From: Coffea arabica
Taxonomy: Eukaryota > Streptophyta > Magnoliopsida > Gentianales > Rubiaceae
NCBI RefSeq assembly: GCF_036785885.1
Contig: NC_092322.1
Span: 39,081,994-39,145,993 of the forward strand
Length of the DNA stretch: 64,000 nt
Direction: 5' to 3'
Shown here: positions 55,088 through 64,000 of the stretch, piece by piece
Position numbering within the stretch: the first letter of the stretch is position 1
Layout of the letters: each line of letters begins with the position of its first letter
Translations under genes and position numbers: made by a program
The notes under the pieces: generated by a model
Told to the model about the DNA's origin: nothing
The model's input: the letters and a program-made list of their open reading frames with translations, nothing else
Databases searched by the model: none

Positions 55088-56561
55088 CTAAGTGAACCCA
55101 GGGGCCCTTCGAGTGAGCAAATACTGAGAGAGATCCTCCTCCTCAGTGTCTTCATCATCTTCAGCATCTTCACCAACTGGTTTCTTGCCTTTGTCAGATG
55201 TAGAAGGATCATGAGGTGCCACGGGAGTAGAGGTGAGGTCAATGGGAGCAGGACTCATAGAGCCAATAGGAGCTGATGAACTGGAATCAATAGAACATGG
55301 CTCTTTGCCATGAGAAACTTCATCAACCACAGGTGGGGGAAAGAGAAGATTCTTTTTATCCAGGAAGTCTGCTTGTTGCTCGGATGACATGGTGAGCATG
55401 AGACCATGTTCAAGAAGTAGAACATGTTGTTTAAGATCTCGAAGGAGCTCAACCACTTCAGAATTTAAAAAAGAAGATGCCTTAGTGGCAGTCTTCCTAG
55501 GATGAATAGAAGTCAGTGATGGAGTGTGAAGGGGATCATGTGCAGCCTTAGATCTAGGTTCATTAGACGTGTCCTCCTTACAAGCCCACATATTATCCAC
55601 AAACACAAGATTTTTGCGCTCAAAATAAGCCTTAGTAAAGGCAGAAGAAGACGTTTCTTTGGAACAAATACCAAGGATGGGTACTTTGTAAAACTCAAAA
55701 ATTTTCTGAAGAAATTTGCCATAGGACAGTTTTCTACGAGAATTAGTGGCATAGCGAGGTAAAAACTTGCACATGATAAAACTAAAGTCAATGCGAATTA
55801 TTTTTCGAAAACAATAAAAAAGATACAGCTCCATTTTATTGGCATCTGTCCTATGACCATCGGTAGGCACAAGCAAATTTGAAATGATTGAGAAAGCAAT
55901 GAGATTCACAGAAGTAAGGTCATTTAGTTTTGCATCAGCAGGGGCAAAAAACGTCTTTTTAAAATAAGACACCATCAAAGTGATTATCAGCAGTGGGATG
56001 CTCTTCATAAGAAAAGAAATTTGTAATTTTACTTTTGCATCCACGTTCAATAGCAGTATTTAAAACAACATTCACAATCTCAGAATCAAACACTAAGTCT
56101 ACCCCATTTACCCTGGACATAATTTCAATATGGTCAGTGCCTTTTCTAAGATTGACAAAGAATTGATATAGCATTTCAGAGTAATAAACGTTAGGCATGA
56201 AAATGATATGTGACCATTTCTGGAATTCAAAAAGACGCAGAATGGACTCTAAACCTATCTTGCGAAATTCAGAGGGATTTATGGTACGTTGAGGAATAAA
56301 GCCTTTTTGGGATATCCAGGAGTGTTTTTCTTTGGCGGCAGCAGCATCAAAGAATGGGGAGACTGTGGTTGATTGGGAGGGCGGTTGAGATGTAGTCCTT
56401 TGTCCGGATTCAGGCTGAGAGAAAGGCTGTGAAGTTTGAGCCATTTTCGCTCCCTTTTTGACGCATTTGGAAGATCTTTTGGCCCTAGGAGAATCAGCAT
56501 CCTCATCCCTGAGTGTGTGTTTGCGTCCGGCAGGCACTTTTCCTCCTCTTAGTTTCACCAT
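55088..56561 (-). pseudogene. Third ORF of the SIRE element ('putative plant transposon protein'-like), one frameshift
   Basis: Starts at ATG 56561 (MVKLRGGKVPAGRKHTLRD), basic and Ser/Gln-rich for about 90 residues. A folded part follows: KGFIPQRTINPSEFRKIGLE, WSHIIFMPNVYYSEMLYQFF, VNGVDLVFDSEIVNVVLNTA. Near 55965 the frame must shift by one to continue as NLIAFSIISNLLVPTDGHRT, KMELYLFYCFRKIIRIDFSF and KLSYGKFLQKIFEFYKVPIL. The C-terminal 100 residues are Pro/Ser-rich and end in an acidic stretch (EDAEDDEDTEEEDLSQYLL) with a stop at 55088. The central domain resembles the 'putative plant transposon protein' domain found in extra ORFs of several plant retroelements; I see no signal peptide or transmembrane segment, so an envelope role is not supported. 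It lies 338 bp downstream of the pol frame on the same strand. Confidence 0.75.
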
Positions 56562-56898
56562 TGTGTGAAATGCGTGAGATGTATGATGCTAATGATGCAC
56601 ACAGTAATATGGGAGCGAATCTCACAAGAATTTTGGAGTAAACGAGCCTTTAAGATGATTGATCAGAGTGGTTATGGGAAAATAGGGTTTTGAGGGAAAT
56701 TTGGAAACTGTCGAAATGTGATGAGATTTGGTGAAAAAATCAGGAGAATCAACTCGCAATGATCAGGAAAAGTTTTTGGTTGAGTCAATTTTGGAATGAG
56801 TGCTTCAGAATAGCATGAATTGAGAGCGAAAAGAGATACAGTTTTTTCGTCCGAGAGGGAAGAGAAGAAGAAGGGTCTGAAGCAAATGAGGAGAGAAG

Positions 56899-58170
56899 TT
56901 ACTTTAAAAAGTGTACCATTGCACTGTCGGACGGCTGAACGAAGTCATGCGTCCGACAGTTTCGTCCGAACAGGTGCTTTCTGGGAAAATAGCTGAAGAA
57001 CATCAACGGACGTCCGTTTATCTTCTTTCGGACGTCCGAAAGCCTTGAAAAATTTTTTAAAGATAATTTTTCAATTATCCCTAATTTTGATCTAAGATAA
57101 ATGAATTGATCCAATGGCAAATCTTTTGTAAAAATATCAGCAATTTGATTTTTAGAACAAACATAATTCACACAAACTTCACTTTTTTAAACAAGATCGC
57201 GAATAAAGTGGTGCTTTATATCTATATGTTTTGTCCTAGAATGCTGAATTGAATTTTTGGTCAAATTGATAGCACTAGTATTATCACATAATATAGGCAT
57301 GCAGTCATATAACAGTCCAAAATCATTCAAGGTATGAGTCATCCATAAAAGTTGAGCACAACATGCACTAGCGGCAATATATTCCGCTTCGGTTGTAGAC
57401 AAAGAGATTGCATTTTGTTTTTTGCTAAACCAAGAAACTAAGCAATTACCAAGAAAGTGACAAGTTCCATTAGTACTTTTTCTGTCCACACGACAACCAC
57501 CAAAATCCGCATCCGAATATCCATATGGAGCAAATTCACAAGATCTAGCATACCAAAGACCATAGTCTAATGTACCTTTCAAATACCTAAAAATCCTTTT
57601 AACAGCGTTCAAATGTGATTCTTTTGGACAAGATTGAAATCTAGCACATAAGCAAACAGCAAACATAATATCAGGTCTACTTGCGGTTAAATAGAGTAGT
57701 CTTCCAATCATACCTCTATAGTGCTTTTCATCCACATGTTTACCTTCTTCATCTTTGTCAAGTTTTGTAGAAGTGCATATTGGAGTTCCAACTTGTTTTG
57801 AGTCCTCCATGCCAAATCTTTTCAGCAACTCCTTGGTGTATTTTGCTTGATTTATAAAAATTCCCTCTAGGGTTTGATGTATTTGAAGTCCAAGGAAGAA
57901 ATTTAATTCTCCCATCATACTCATTTCAAATTCACTTTGCATAATGGTGGAAAAATCCTTGCATAGATACTCATTAGTAGCACCAAAAATAATATCATCA
58001 ACATATATTTGCATAATAAGAAGATCATTTAACACTTGTTTAGTAAAAAGAGTGGTGTCCACAATACCTCTTTTGAAACCATTTTCAATCAAGAAATCAC
58101 TTAATCTTTCATACCAAGCTCTTGGAGCTTATTTTAGTCCATATAATGCTTTTGAGAGTTTAAACACATA
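56899..58170 (-). pseudogene. SIRE reverse transcriptase C-terminal part and RNase H
   Basis: Continues the RT after the frameshift near 58200. Motifs: ENGFKRGIVDTTLFTKQV, the catalytic YVDDIIFGATNEYLCKD, MMGELNFFLGLQI, YRGMIGRLLYLTASRPDIMF, GYSDADFGGCRVDRKSTNG and SLSTTEAEYIAASACCAQLL, and HIDIKHHFIRDLV. A TAA at 57187 (CAA position) follows, then VNYVCSKNQIADIFTKDLP. Copia RNase H residues (D in SDADF, E in TEAEY) are visible. The open frame continues to 56899, but from about 57060 it runs through CGGACGTCCG repeats and is probably non-coding. Confidence 0.88.
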
Positions 58171-58189
58171 ATTTGAAAATATTGCATTT

Positions 58190-58840
58190 TCAAAATCGGG
58201 GGGGTTGATCCACATATATTTCTTGATCAATAAAACCATTTAAGAAGGCACTTTTAACATCCATTTGAAACAATTTGAAACCTTCGAAGCAAGCAAAAGC
58301 AAGAAGCATTCTAATTGATTCTAATCTAGCTACGGGAGCAAATGTTTCATCAAAATCAATTCCTTCTTCTTGTGCATATCCTTTAGCAACTAATTTAGTT
58401 TTATTTCTTACAACTACACCTTTATCATCCAACTTATTTCTAAATATCCACTTTGTGCCAATGATAGGTTGATTTTGAGGTCTATCAACTAGTGTCCAAA
58501 CCTTATTTCTCTCAAATTGATTAAGTTCCTCTTGCATTGCCAAAATTCAGTTTTCATCCTTTAAAACATCATTGATATTTTTGGGTTCAAAAAGAGAGAC
58601 TAAAGCAAAATTGTCTATCAATTTCTTAGATGAGGAACGAGTCTTTACCTTCTCGGATGGATCACCAATTATAAGTTCTCTTGGATGATTTTGGCTAAAT
58701 TTCCAAGCATTGGGAAGGTCTTTGAATGAATCATCATTCTTGTCTTCATCTTTCTTTTCTTGATCATCATGAGCTTCATCCTCTATTTCCTTTGCTACTG
58801 GTTTAGAGTTTCCTTCATCTCCAATTGTTAGCTTTTCCAT
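58190..58840 (-). pseudogene. SIRE linker and reverse transcriptase N-terminal part
   Basis: An acidic linker (58547-58840) ends at a TGA where relatives have Trp (NW-ILAMQEEL). The RT start then runs MQEELNQFERNKVWTLVDRP, IIGTKWIFRNKLDDKGVVVR, YAQEEGIDFDETFAPVARLE and FQMDVKSAFLNGFIDQEIYV. A run of seven C (minus strand, about 58198-58204) shifts the frame so that DQPP is followed by RF and a stop at 58190. The RT catalytic Asp in MDVKSAFL is intact. Confidence 0.88.
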
Positions 58841-58924
58841 TCCTTCACGAACACCTACATCATCATCCTCACACGAACTTTTGGAATTATCATCATTAGT
58901 TTCATCAAATGTTATGTGTATAGC

Positions 58925-59761
58925 TTATTCTATCACAAGAGTTCTTCTATTAAAGACTCTATATCCTCTTTTTCTCTCACAATATTCCAAAAATATTCTT
59001 TCATCAGATTTTTTATCAAACTTACCAAGATGTTCCTTTAAATTCAAAATAAAACATTTACAACCAAAAACTTTGAAATATCCAACCGTAGGTTTCTTAT
59101 CAAAAATCAGTTGATAAGATGTTTTATTCAAAATAGGTCTCAAGAGGATTCTATTCATCACATAACATGCGGTGTTTACCGCTTCACCCCAAAGATATTT
59201 TGGCAAATTACATTCACTCAACATAGTTCTAGCAGCCTCTTGGAGTGTCCTGTTTTTCCTTTCTACAACACCATTTTGCTGTGGAGTCCTTGCAATAGAA
59301 AACTCATGTGTTATGCCATTATGATCATAAAATTCTGAAAAACCACAAAACTTGAATTCCGTCCCATTATCACTTCTAATCTTAACAATTTTTAAACCAA
59401 GTAGATTTTGAACTTTAGCAAACAGTGAAGTAAAATTCTTGAAGGCATCATCTTTATGAGCAAGGAATATCACCTAAGTATATCTAGAATAATCATCAAC
59501 AATTACAAAACAATATCTCTTACCTCCCAAGCTAGAAATTTGAGTAGGACCAAATAAATCAAGATGCAAGAGTTTCAAAGGTTTTGAAGTTGAAACACAC
59601 TTCTTTGGTTTAAAGAAAATTTTTGTTTGCTTCCCAAATTGACATGCATCACAAATTTTGTCCTTTTCAAAACTGATTTTTGGCAAGCCTCTAACCAACT
59701 CCTTTTTCGAAATTTCCTTTAGTAAATCCATGTTAAAATGACAAAGTCTCCTATGCCACAA
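58925..59761 (-). pseudogene. SIRE integrase
   Basis: Starts WHRRLCHFNMDLLKEISKKE with the HHCC motif ending CDACQFGKQ. The core has LHLDLFGPT (first Asp), IVKIRSDNGTEFK (second Asp), and QQNGVVERKNRTLQEAARTM (Glu): all three catalytic residues are present. A TAG at 59474 interrupts it in SRYT-VIFL at a Trp position, and the frame ends at TAA 58925. GKFDKKSDERIFLEYCERKR is the usual copia integrase C-terminal region. Confidence 0.88.
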
Positions 59762-60373
59762 CTAAGGATCTTCATTTGAAACTTTAAGACATTGAAAGTT
59801 AGATGAATCAAGTTTATCAAGAACAACAATATAAATATCGTTAAACCTCTTACCTTTGAACACAACATTATATTTAGAGTCAAGTACAATGCATTCATGT
59901 TTTTTGAACAACACATACAAGTCTTTATCACATAATTGACTAACACTAAGCAAGTTATAACCTAAATTATCAACTAAGAGTACATTATGAACAAAAGTTT
60001 CACCATCCTTACCAACATCACCTATTCCAATTGTCTTAGCTTTCACGTCATCACCAAATGTCATCTTTCCACTTGATTTTGATTTTAGCTTTATGAACAA
60101 AGAAGGATCACCGGTCATATGCCTTGAACAGCCACTGTCAATGAACCATTTGGACTTGTTTGAGCCTTTTCCCTCATTATCTCCAATAGCCATGAAAGCC
60201 ATTTGAGCTGATTCTTCTTCTTCTTTAACTTCGCCTTCCGAGTTACATTCATTCCATGTAATCTGGAAGTTGTTGAACCTTGGCTTTCGATCAGTTTTTC
60301 CATCTTTCTTTTTCTTCAGGGAGCATTCATTTGCGTAGTGTCCAGGCTGTCCACATTCGTAGCATTTGTCCAA
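59762..60373 (-). pseudogene. SIRE zinc knuckle and aspartic protease
   Basis: In frame with gag but separated from it by a TAA (60374-60376, CAA position). It begins with the CCHC knuckle CYECGQPGHYANEC. Protease: KWFIDSGCSRHMTGDPSLFI has the active-site D-S-G, and HNVLLVDNLGYNLLSVSQLC is the usual downstream part. It ends at TAG 59762 just before the integrase (CAG position). Confidence 0.85.
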
Positions 60374-60376
60374 TTA

Positions 60377-61285
60377 TTTCTTGTTGAATTCATGTTTTCC
60401 TTTGTTCCTTGCGTTTGAAGACTGATTCTGGAATTGATTGCTAGGTCCTCCCCTTCTAAACTTCCTTTTGTTCAAGATTCTCTTGAAACTTTTTGTGATG
60501 AGAGTAAGATCGTTGTTATCACCATCCGAGTTTTCATCATCCAATTGAATTGGATCATCTTCACTTTGAGTTGCCTTTAGAGTTATGTTTCTCTTTGCTC
60601 TAGCGTCCTCTTCCTCCTGCACTTTAGTTTTCAACTTCAACTCATAGGAGGTTAGTGAGTTTATGAGAGATTCAATAGGTACAGAATTCAAATCCTTAGC
60701 CTCCTCTATTGCAGTCACTTTACTTTCCCATTCTTTGCCCAAAGCATTGAGAATTTTTCTATTTTTCTCTCCTAAGGTGTACTCTTTGCCCAACACCTCG
60801 AGATCTTTGATCAAGTCATTGAACGTACAATACATTTTGTCAATATCCTCAAGATGTTCTATTCTAAATGATTCATACTTTGTGATCAAGATAGACTTTT
60901 TCTGTTCTCTCACGTTGTCACTACCCTCATGAATTTCTCTTAGTTTATCCCACATTTCTTTGGCAGATTTACATCCTTTTACTCTAATTGATTCATTTGA
61001 GTCTAAGCCACTATAAAGAACATTCATGGCTTTGGCATTCAATGTGAGATTTGTTCTATCTTGAGCATTCAATTCAGCTCTTGTTTTTGGCCGAAACAAA
61101 CCTGTATCTGCATCAAGAATGTTAGCATCATGCGGTCCTTCATTCACAATAAACCATAACTCAATATCAATGGATTGTAAAAAGATAATCATTCTTTCTT
61201 TCCAACTAACATAATTGGAACCAGTAAACATGGGAGGTCTAGTGACAGATTGCCCCTCAACAAACATGGCATGATTGGTTGTCAT
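60377..61285 (-). CDS. SIRE Gag (Ty1/copia), frame open
   Basis: Start ATG 61285 (MTTNHAMFVEGQSVTRPPMF); the upstream in-frame extension begins with a TTG within the PBS. The frame is open to the TAA at 60374, giving 303 residues. The family features are FTGSNYVSWKERMIIFLQSI near the N terminus (a UBN2/Gag domain), KEMWDKLREIHEGSDNVREQ, LITKYESFRI and SLTSYELKL. The C-terminal region is basic and Asn/Gln-rich before the zinc knuckle that lies beyond the stop. As a Gag it would form particles; without the zinc knuckle it may not package RNA well. Confidence 0.85.
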
Positions 61286-61326
61286 CTTTACTCCAAGCCG
61301 CTTGAGCTTAATCTCTAGGAGACCAA

Positions 61327-61338
61327 GCTCTGATACCA
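61327..61338 (-). other. Primer binding site of the SIRE element
   Basis: The minus strand reads TGGTATCAGAGC two bases after the 5' LTR (61341). It is complementary to initiator tRNA-Met, as usual in plant copia elements. Confidence 0.9.
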
Positions 61339-61340
61339 AT

Positions 61341-62408
61341 TGTAAGGCCCAAAAACAACCTAAGAGGAGGGGTGAATTAGGTTGATTAAAAAACCTTAAT
61401 TGAGTTTATGCACTTTTTCTTTAATAAAAATTTACCTTCTTTTCTAGTAGTGATTAACCAAGTAAATTTAAAGAAGAGAACAATGTTGATCAGAAATAAG
61501 ATAGTATATAAGCAATGAGAATTTTATTAAACAAAAGGAATAAGATAGAGTATCAAACCGATTGTCTACCAAGCTTTCCTCAAACTTGAAGACCAATCAC
61601 AAAGATGAGCACCTTCTCTTTGAAGAACAAGATCAACTCAATGTACAATGGAGGGATTACTTCCTCCTTGCCCCAAACCTCACTTAGTCAAGTTAGGAAG
61701 TTTTACTATCATTCAGATAACCCTCAACAAAGCTACACTATTGAAAATTTCAAACACAAGAGAAGTGCTTACAAGAAATTCACACCACTTGGAGAACAAA
61801 TCTAGCTTGGGAGACTATTTTCTAACTAAAATATCTCTTGAGATCTTGTAAACAAAGTGTGCAAAAGTCCCTCACTGGTTCAGAATCGTTTGCATTTAAA
61901 GGGGACAAAAAATGGGTTTCAATAATGCTTCCAACGGATAGTAGGCAGATGAAGAGTCAGCTAGCCGTTGGGGCCGTCGGACGTCCGACAGATTAATCAC
62001 CGTCCGATCCCATCGTCCGAAAATCAGCCAAGTTGTCGTTCGGACGTCCGATGGGATTTTATCGTCCGACAGCATCTGCGTCCGAACGTCATCAGAGAGT
62101 CATCAAAACTTTGCGAAATTTCTCGGACGTCCGATGCGATCGATGTGCGTCCGATCCTCCCGGACGTCTGATGCTTCTTTACAAGCGTCCGACAAAGTTT
62201 CCTTCTTGATATTCTTCATTCTTTCGGACGTCCGACAGCTTCCTTTAGGACGTCCGACATGAGTGCCCTGTTTTTGCTTCTTCTTTTGGTTGATTTTCTT
62301 TCCTTGATACCTTTGTACCTGATTCTCTTAAAAGCACAACACTTATATTTGAAGAGAATTAGATAAACATTTCAAAGTGCTTTGTGATCATCAAAATCAA
62401 GAATAACA
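61341..62408 (-). repeat. 5' LTR of the SIRE element
   Basis: 1068 bp, TGTAAGGCCC...GAATAACA on the plus strand. It has the same CGGACGTCCG and GTCCGA arrays (61975-62265) as the other LTR plus about 54 extra bases near 62168-62235. A weak TATA-like TTTAAATG lies at about 61893-61900, where the other LTR has TTTAAATA. Confidence 0.93.
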
Positions 62409-62636
62409 TTTAAAGATGTGTAATATATGTAAAGTAAAAAATGATTGAAAATATATGAAGAGAATTTTCACAAAAAATTAATTTTTTTTCAAAATTATAG
62501 AGAAAAATAATCCTATAAGTTTAATGTAGTTTAGTGTCAAGTGATTTTACGATTAGAAGACTTGCCCTCAGTGTCCAATCAAATACAAGGCATGTAGAGA
62601 AATGCTAGCCAACGACTCTACATTGCTAAGATAAGA

Positions 62637-62863
62637 TTTGATAAAATAATTGACTGGCTCTTAAACCAATGTTATTAAACTCAATTGGGATAGGAATTCA
62701 GCAAAGGCGTGTGTCAATAGGTTACTTGTTCAACTAGTGGATGAATTTGATAAAATAATTGACTAGCTCTTAAACCAATGTTATTAAACTCAATTGGGAT
62801 AGGAATTCAGCAAAGGGGGTGTGTCAATAGGTTACTGACTTACTGGTTCAACTAGTGGATGAA
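62637..62863. repeat. Tandem duplication, period 109 bp
   Basis: TTTGATAAAATAATTGACT starts at 62637 and 62746. The units are nearly identical and the second has a small insertion (GACTTACTG). No coding. Confidence 0.85.
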
Positions 62864-63117
62864 TGGTTGAACCAATGAATCATTAAACTATATTTTTAAA
62901 TTAAATATATTGTTTATTAATTTTGTATATATAAATCTTGACAAATTATGCAATAAAATTTTTTGTTTGATTTTCATTGAGTTATTAAATATTACAAGAG
63001 TGAGGACAAGGTAAATTTAATTAGGAATCAAAACCAACTTTAAAGTATAATATCTTACTTATATGTAGTTTTTTGCTCTAAATTACAATATTTTATGAGA
63101 GCAATTATTATGTTGGG

Positions 63118-63337
63118 GATGAATTATAGTAAGATATCATTTTGATAATTTATTTTCTAACTTTTAGGATAAAGTATGAGAGTATTAAAAATTCAAGGAA
63201 AGGCTTATTTGAGAAGTGTTATCGGGGAATAAATTATGGTGAGATATCACTTTGGTAATTTATGTTTGAACTTTTAGGATAAAGTGCTAGAGTACTAAAA
63301 ATTTAAGGAAAGGAGTATTTAAGGGGGTAAAAAAAAA
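63118..63337. repeat. Tandem duplication, period about 110 bp
   Basis: CTTTTAGGATAAAGT occurs at 63161 and 63271 within two related units, each with AGATATCA upstream and AAGGAAAGG downstream. AT-rich, no coding. The rest of 62409-64000 shows no recognised gene. Confidence 0.75.
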
Positions 63338-64000
63338 TGAAAAATTGAAGAGTTAAGGGAAAGGGAAATATTAGTATAAAATAGTCAACAGCCTTCAATT
63401 TGCAGCATCCATTGGTAAAATTGACTCAACGGTTCATTACCTTAAATGATCAAGTTAGCAACTTAACTTGATTAGAAAACCAATTTATCGGTTGAACTAT
63501 CAGATTGAGTTGGATTTAGTAACTTTGTCTTAAACATGGAGTTGCGGTTTTTTAATACTAGAATACTGATTGGTCCAACGAGGGGTGGAGCTACTTGTAA
63601 GGCAATGCGGGCACGTATGCCAAAGTGAAATAACAATTTTAGGTGTAGTAATTTTAAGAAATCCTTATTTTACGCTAATAATTTTTATATGTGCTTTTAC
63701 TGGCAAGGGAAAATTTTTTGTTTTAATAGTTGGGTTTTAAAAAAGCTTTGGTTTTATTGTCGTTGAATTCACGTATCACCGTTTTTTATTGCCTTATAAG
63801 TACTTTGATAATATATATTCTTAATGGACATAAATCACTATGTTAATGATGATTACCTCGATAATGAGCTTTTTTATACACTAAAACTAATAGTTGAACC
63901 AGTTATGGTTTTCTTATTTTATATAATAACTATGTGCATTGTTACTTGCTATTCCTTGTTCCATGAATACTAATTGGTGCATTTGGATTAAATGTCACTT

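Larger units (their letters stand above)
53533..62408 (-). mobile_element. Complete SIRE-type Ty1/copia retrotransposon with extra ORF
   Basis: An 8876-bp element on the minus strand. LTRs: 61341-62408 (5' LTR) and 53533-54547 (3' LTR), both TGTAAGGCCC...GAATAACA on the plus strand. Target duplication TTTAA at 53528-53532 and 62409-62413. Order on the minus strand: PBS (iMet), gag, zinc knuckle, protease, integrase, RT, RNase H (copia order, integrase before RT), then an additional ORF, polypurine tract and 3' LTR. An ORF after pol on the same strand is typical of SIRE-lineage elements. The polyprotein has several stops and one frameshift, so the copy is defective. LTR copies are close but the left one lacks about 54 bp. 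Confidence 0.93.

Noticed and set aside
55088..56561. Envelope gene of the SIRE element
   Set aside because: No signal peptide, no transmembrane segment and no coiled coil typical of the SIRE envelope-like ORF; the core resembles a plant transposon protein domain.

Overview
This is a plant nuclear window, most likely from a eudicot and perhaps an asterid. Evidence: a single-exon CC-NB-LRR resistance gene, plant-type Tat/Ty3, SIRE/Ty1-copia and CACTA elements, a tRNA-derived SINE, COMT gene pieces with their introns, and AT-rich spacers. The species cannot be fixed from sequence alone. I see only one probably functional host gene, the NLR on the minus strand at 16843-19458. Almost everything else is transposable element or its debris, much of it nested.

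Layout. 1-9014: an LTR retrotransposon with very long LTRs (about 4.5 kb), cut by the window start, whose interior codes only for Gag (a TR-GAG-like, pol-less element). 9015-16842: repeated copies of the NLR 3' flank, interrupted by a reverse-oriented 5.3-kb solo LTR (10399-15674, 5-bp target duplication TAATA) and a SINE (15904-16096). 16843-19458: the NLR gene. 19459-27590: mostly gene-free, with a decayed exon of a 3'-5' exonuclease/KH protein (21098-21303), a foldback, a LINE RNase H remnant (24045-24416) and an 0.8-kb tandem duplication. 27591-about 30480: a truncated LTR related to the first family. 31103-31458: a Mutator-like MITE with a 9-bp target duplication. 32227-47117: a CACTA (En/Spm) transposon with matching terminal inverted repeats and TCT target duplication. 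It carries a captured caffeate-type O-methyltransferase fragment (44852-46310) and was itself split by a complete Tat-lineage retrotransposon (34525-44714, target duplication CCTTT). About 47420-50330: a degenerate LINE. 50457-51027: a candidate small Helitron. 53533-62408: a complete SIRE-type Ty1/copia element on the minus strand (target duplication TTTAA) with an extra third ORF. 62409-64000: AT-rich spacer with two short tandem duplications.

The strongest unusual items are: (i) the CACTA element holding an intron-containing COMT fragment; (ii) the Tat element's antisense gene, with its own TATA box and apparent introns, next to an array of about 46-bp phased hairpin repeats; (iii) arrays of the palindrome CGGACGTCCG in the SIRE LTRs and again between its pol and third ORF; (iv) the Gag-only element, in which gag is joined directly to the last codons of pol and reads into the LTR; (v) a solo LTR with three staggered LTR starts, each preceded by a purine tract. 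Most nonsense codons in the Tat and SIRE polyproteins fit C-to-T (or G-to-A) change, as expected of methylated, silenced elements. All identities and domain calls come from reading the sequence; no database search was run.
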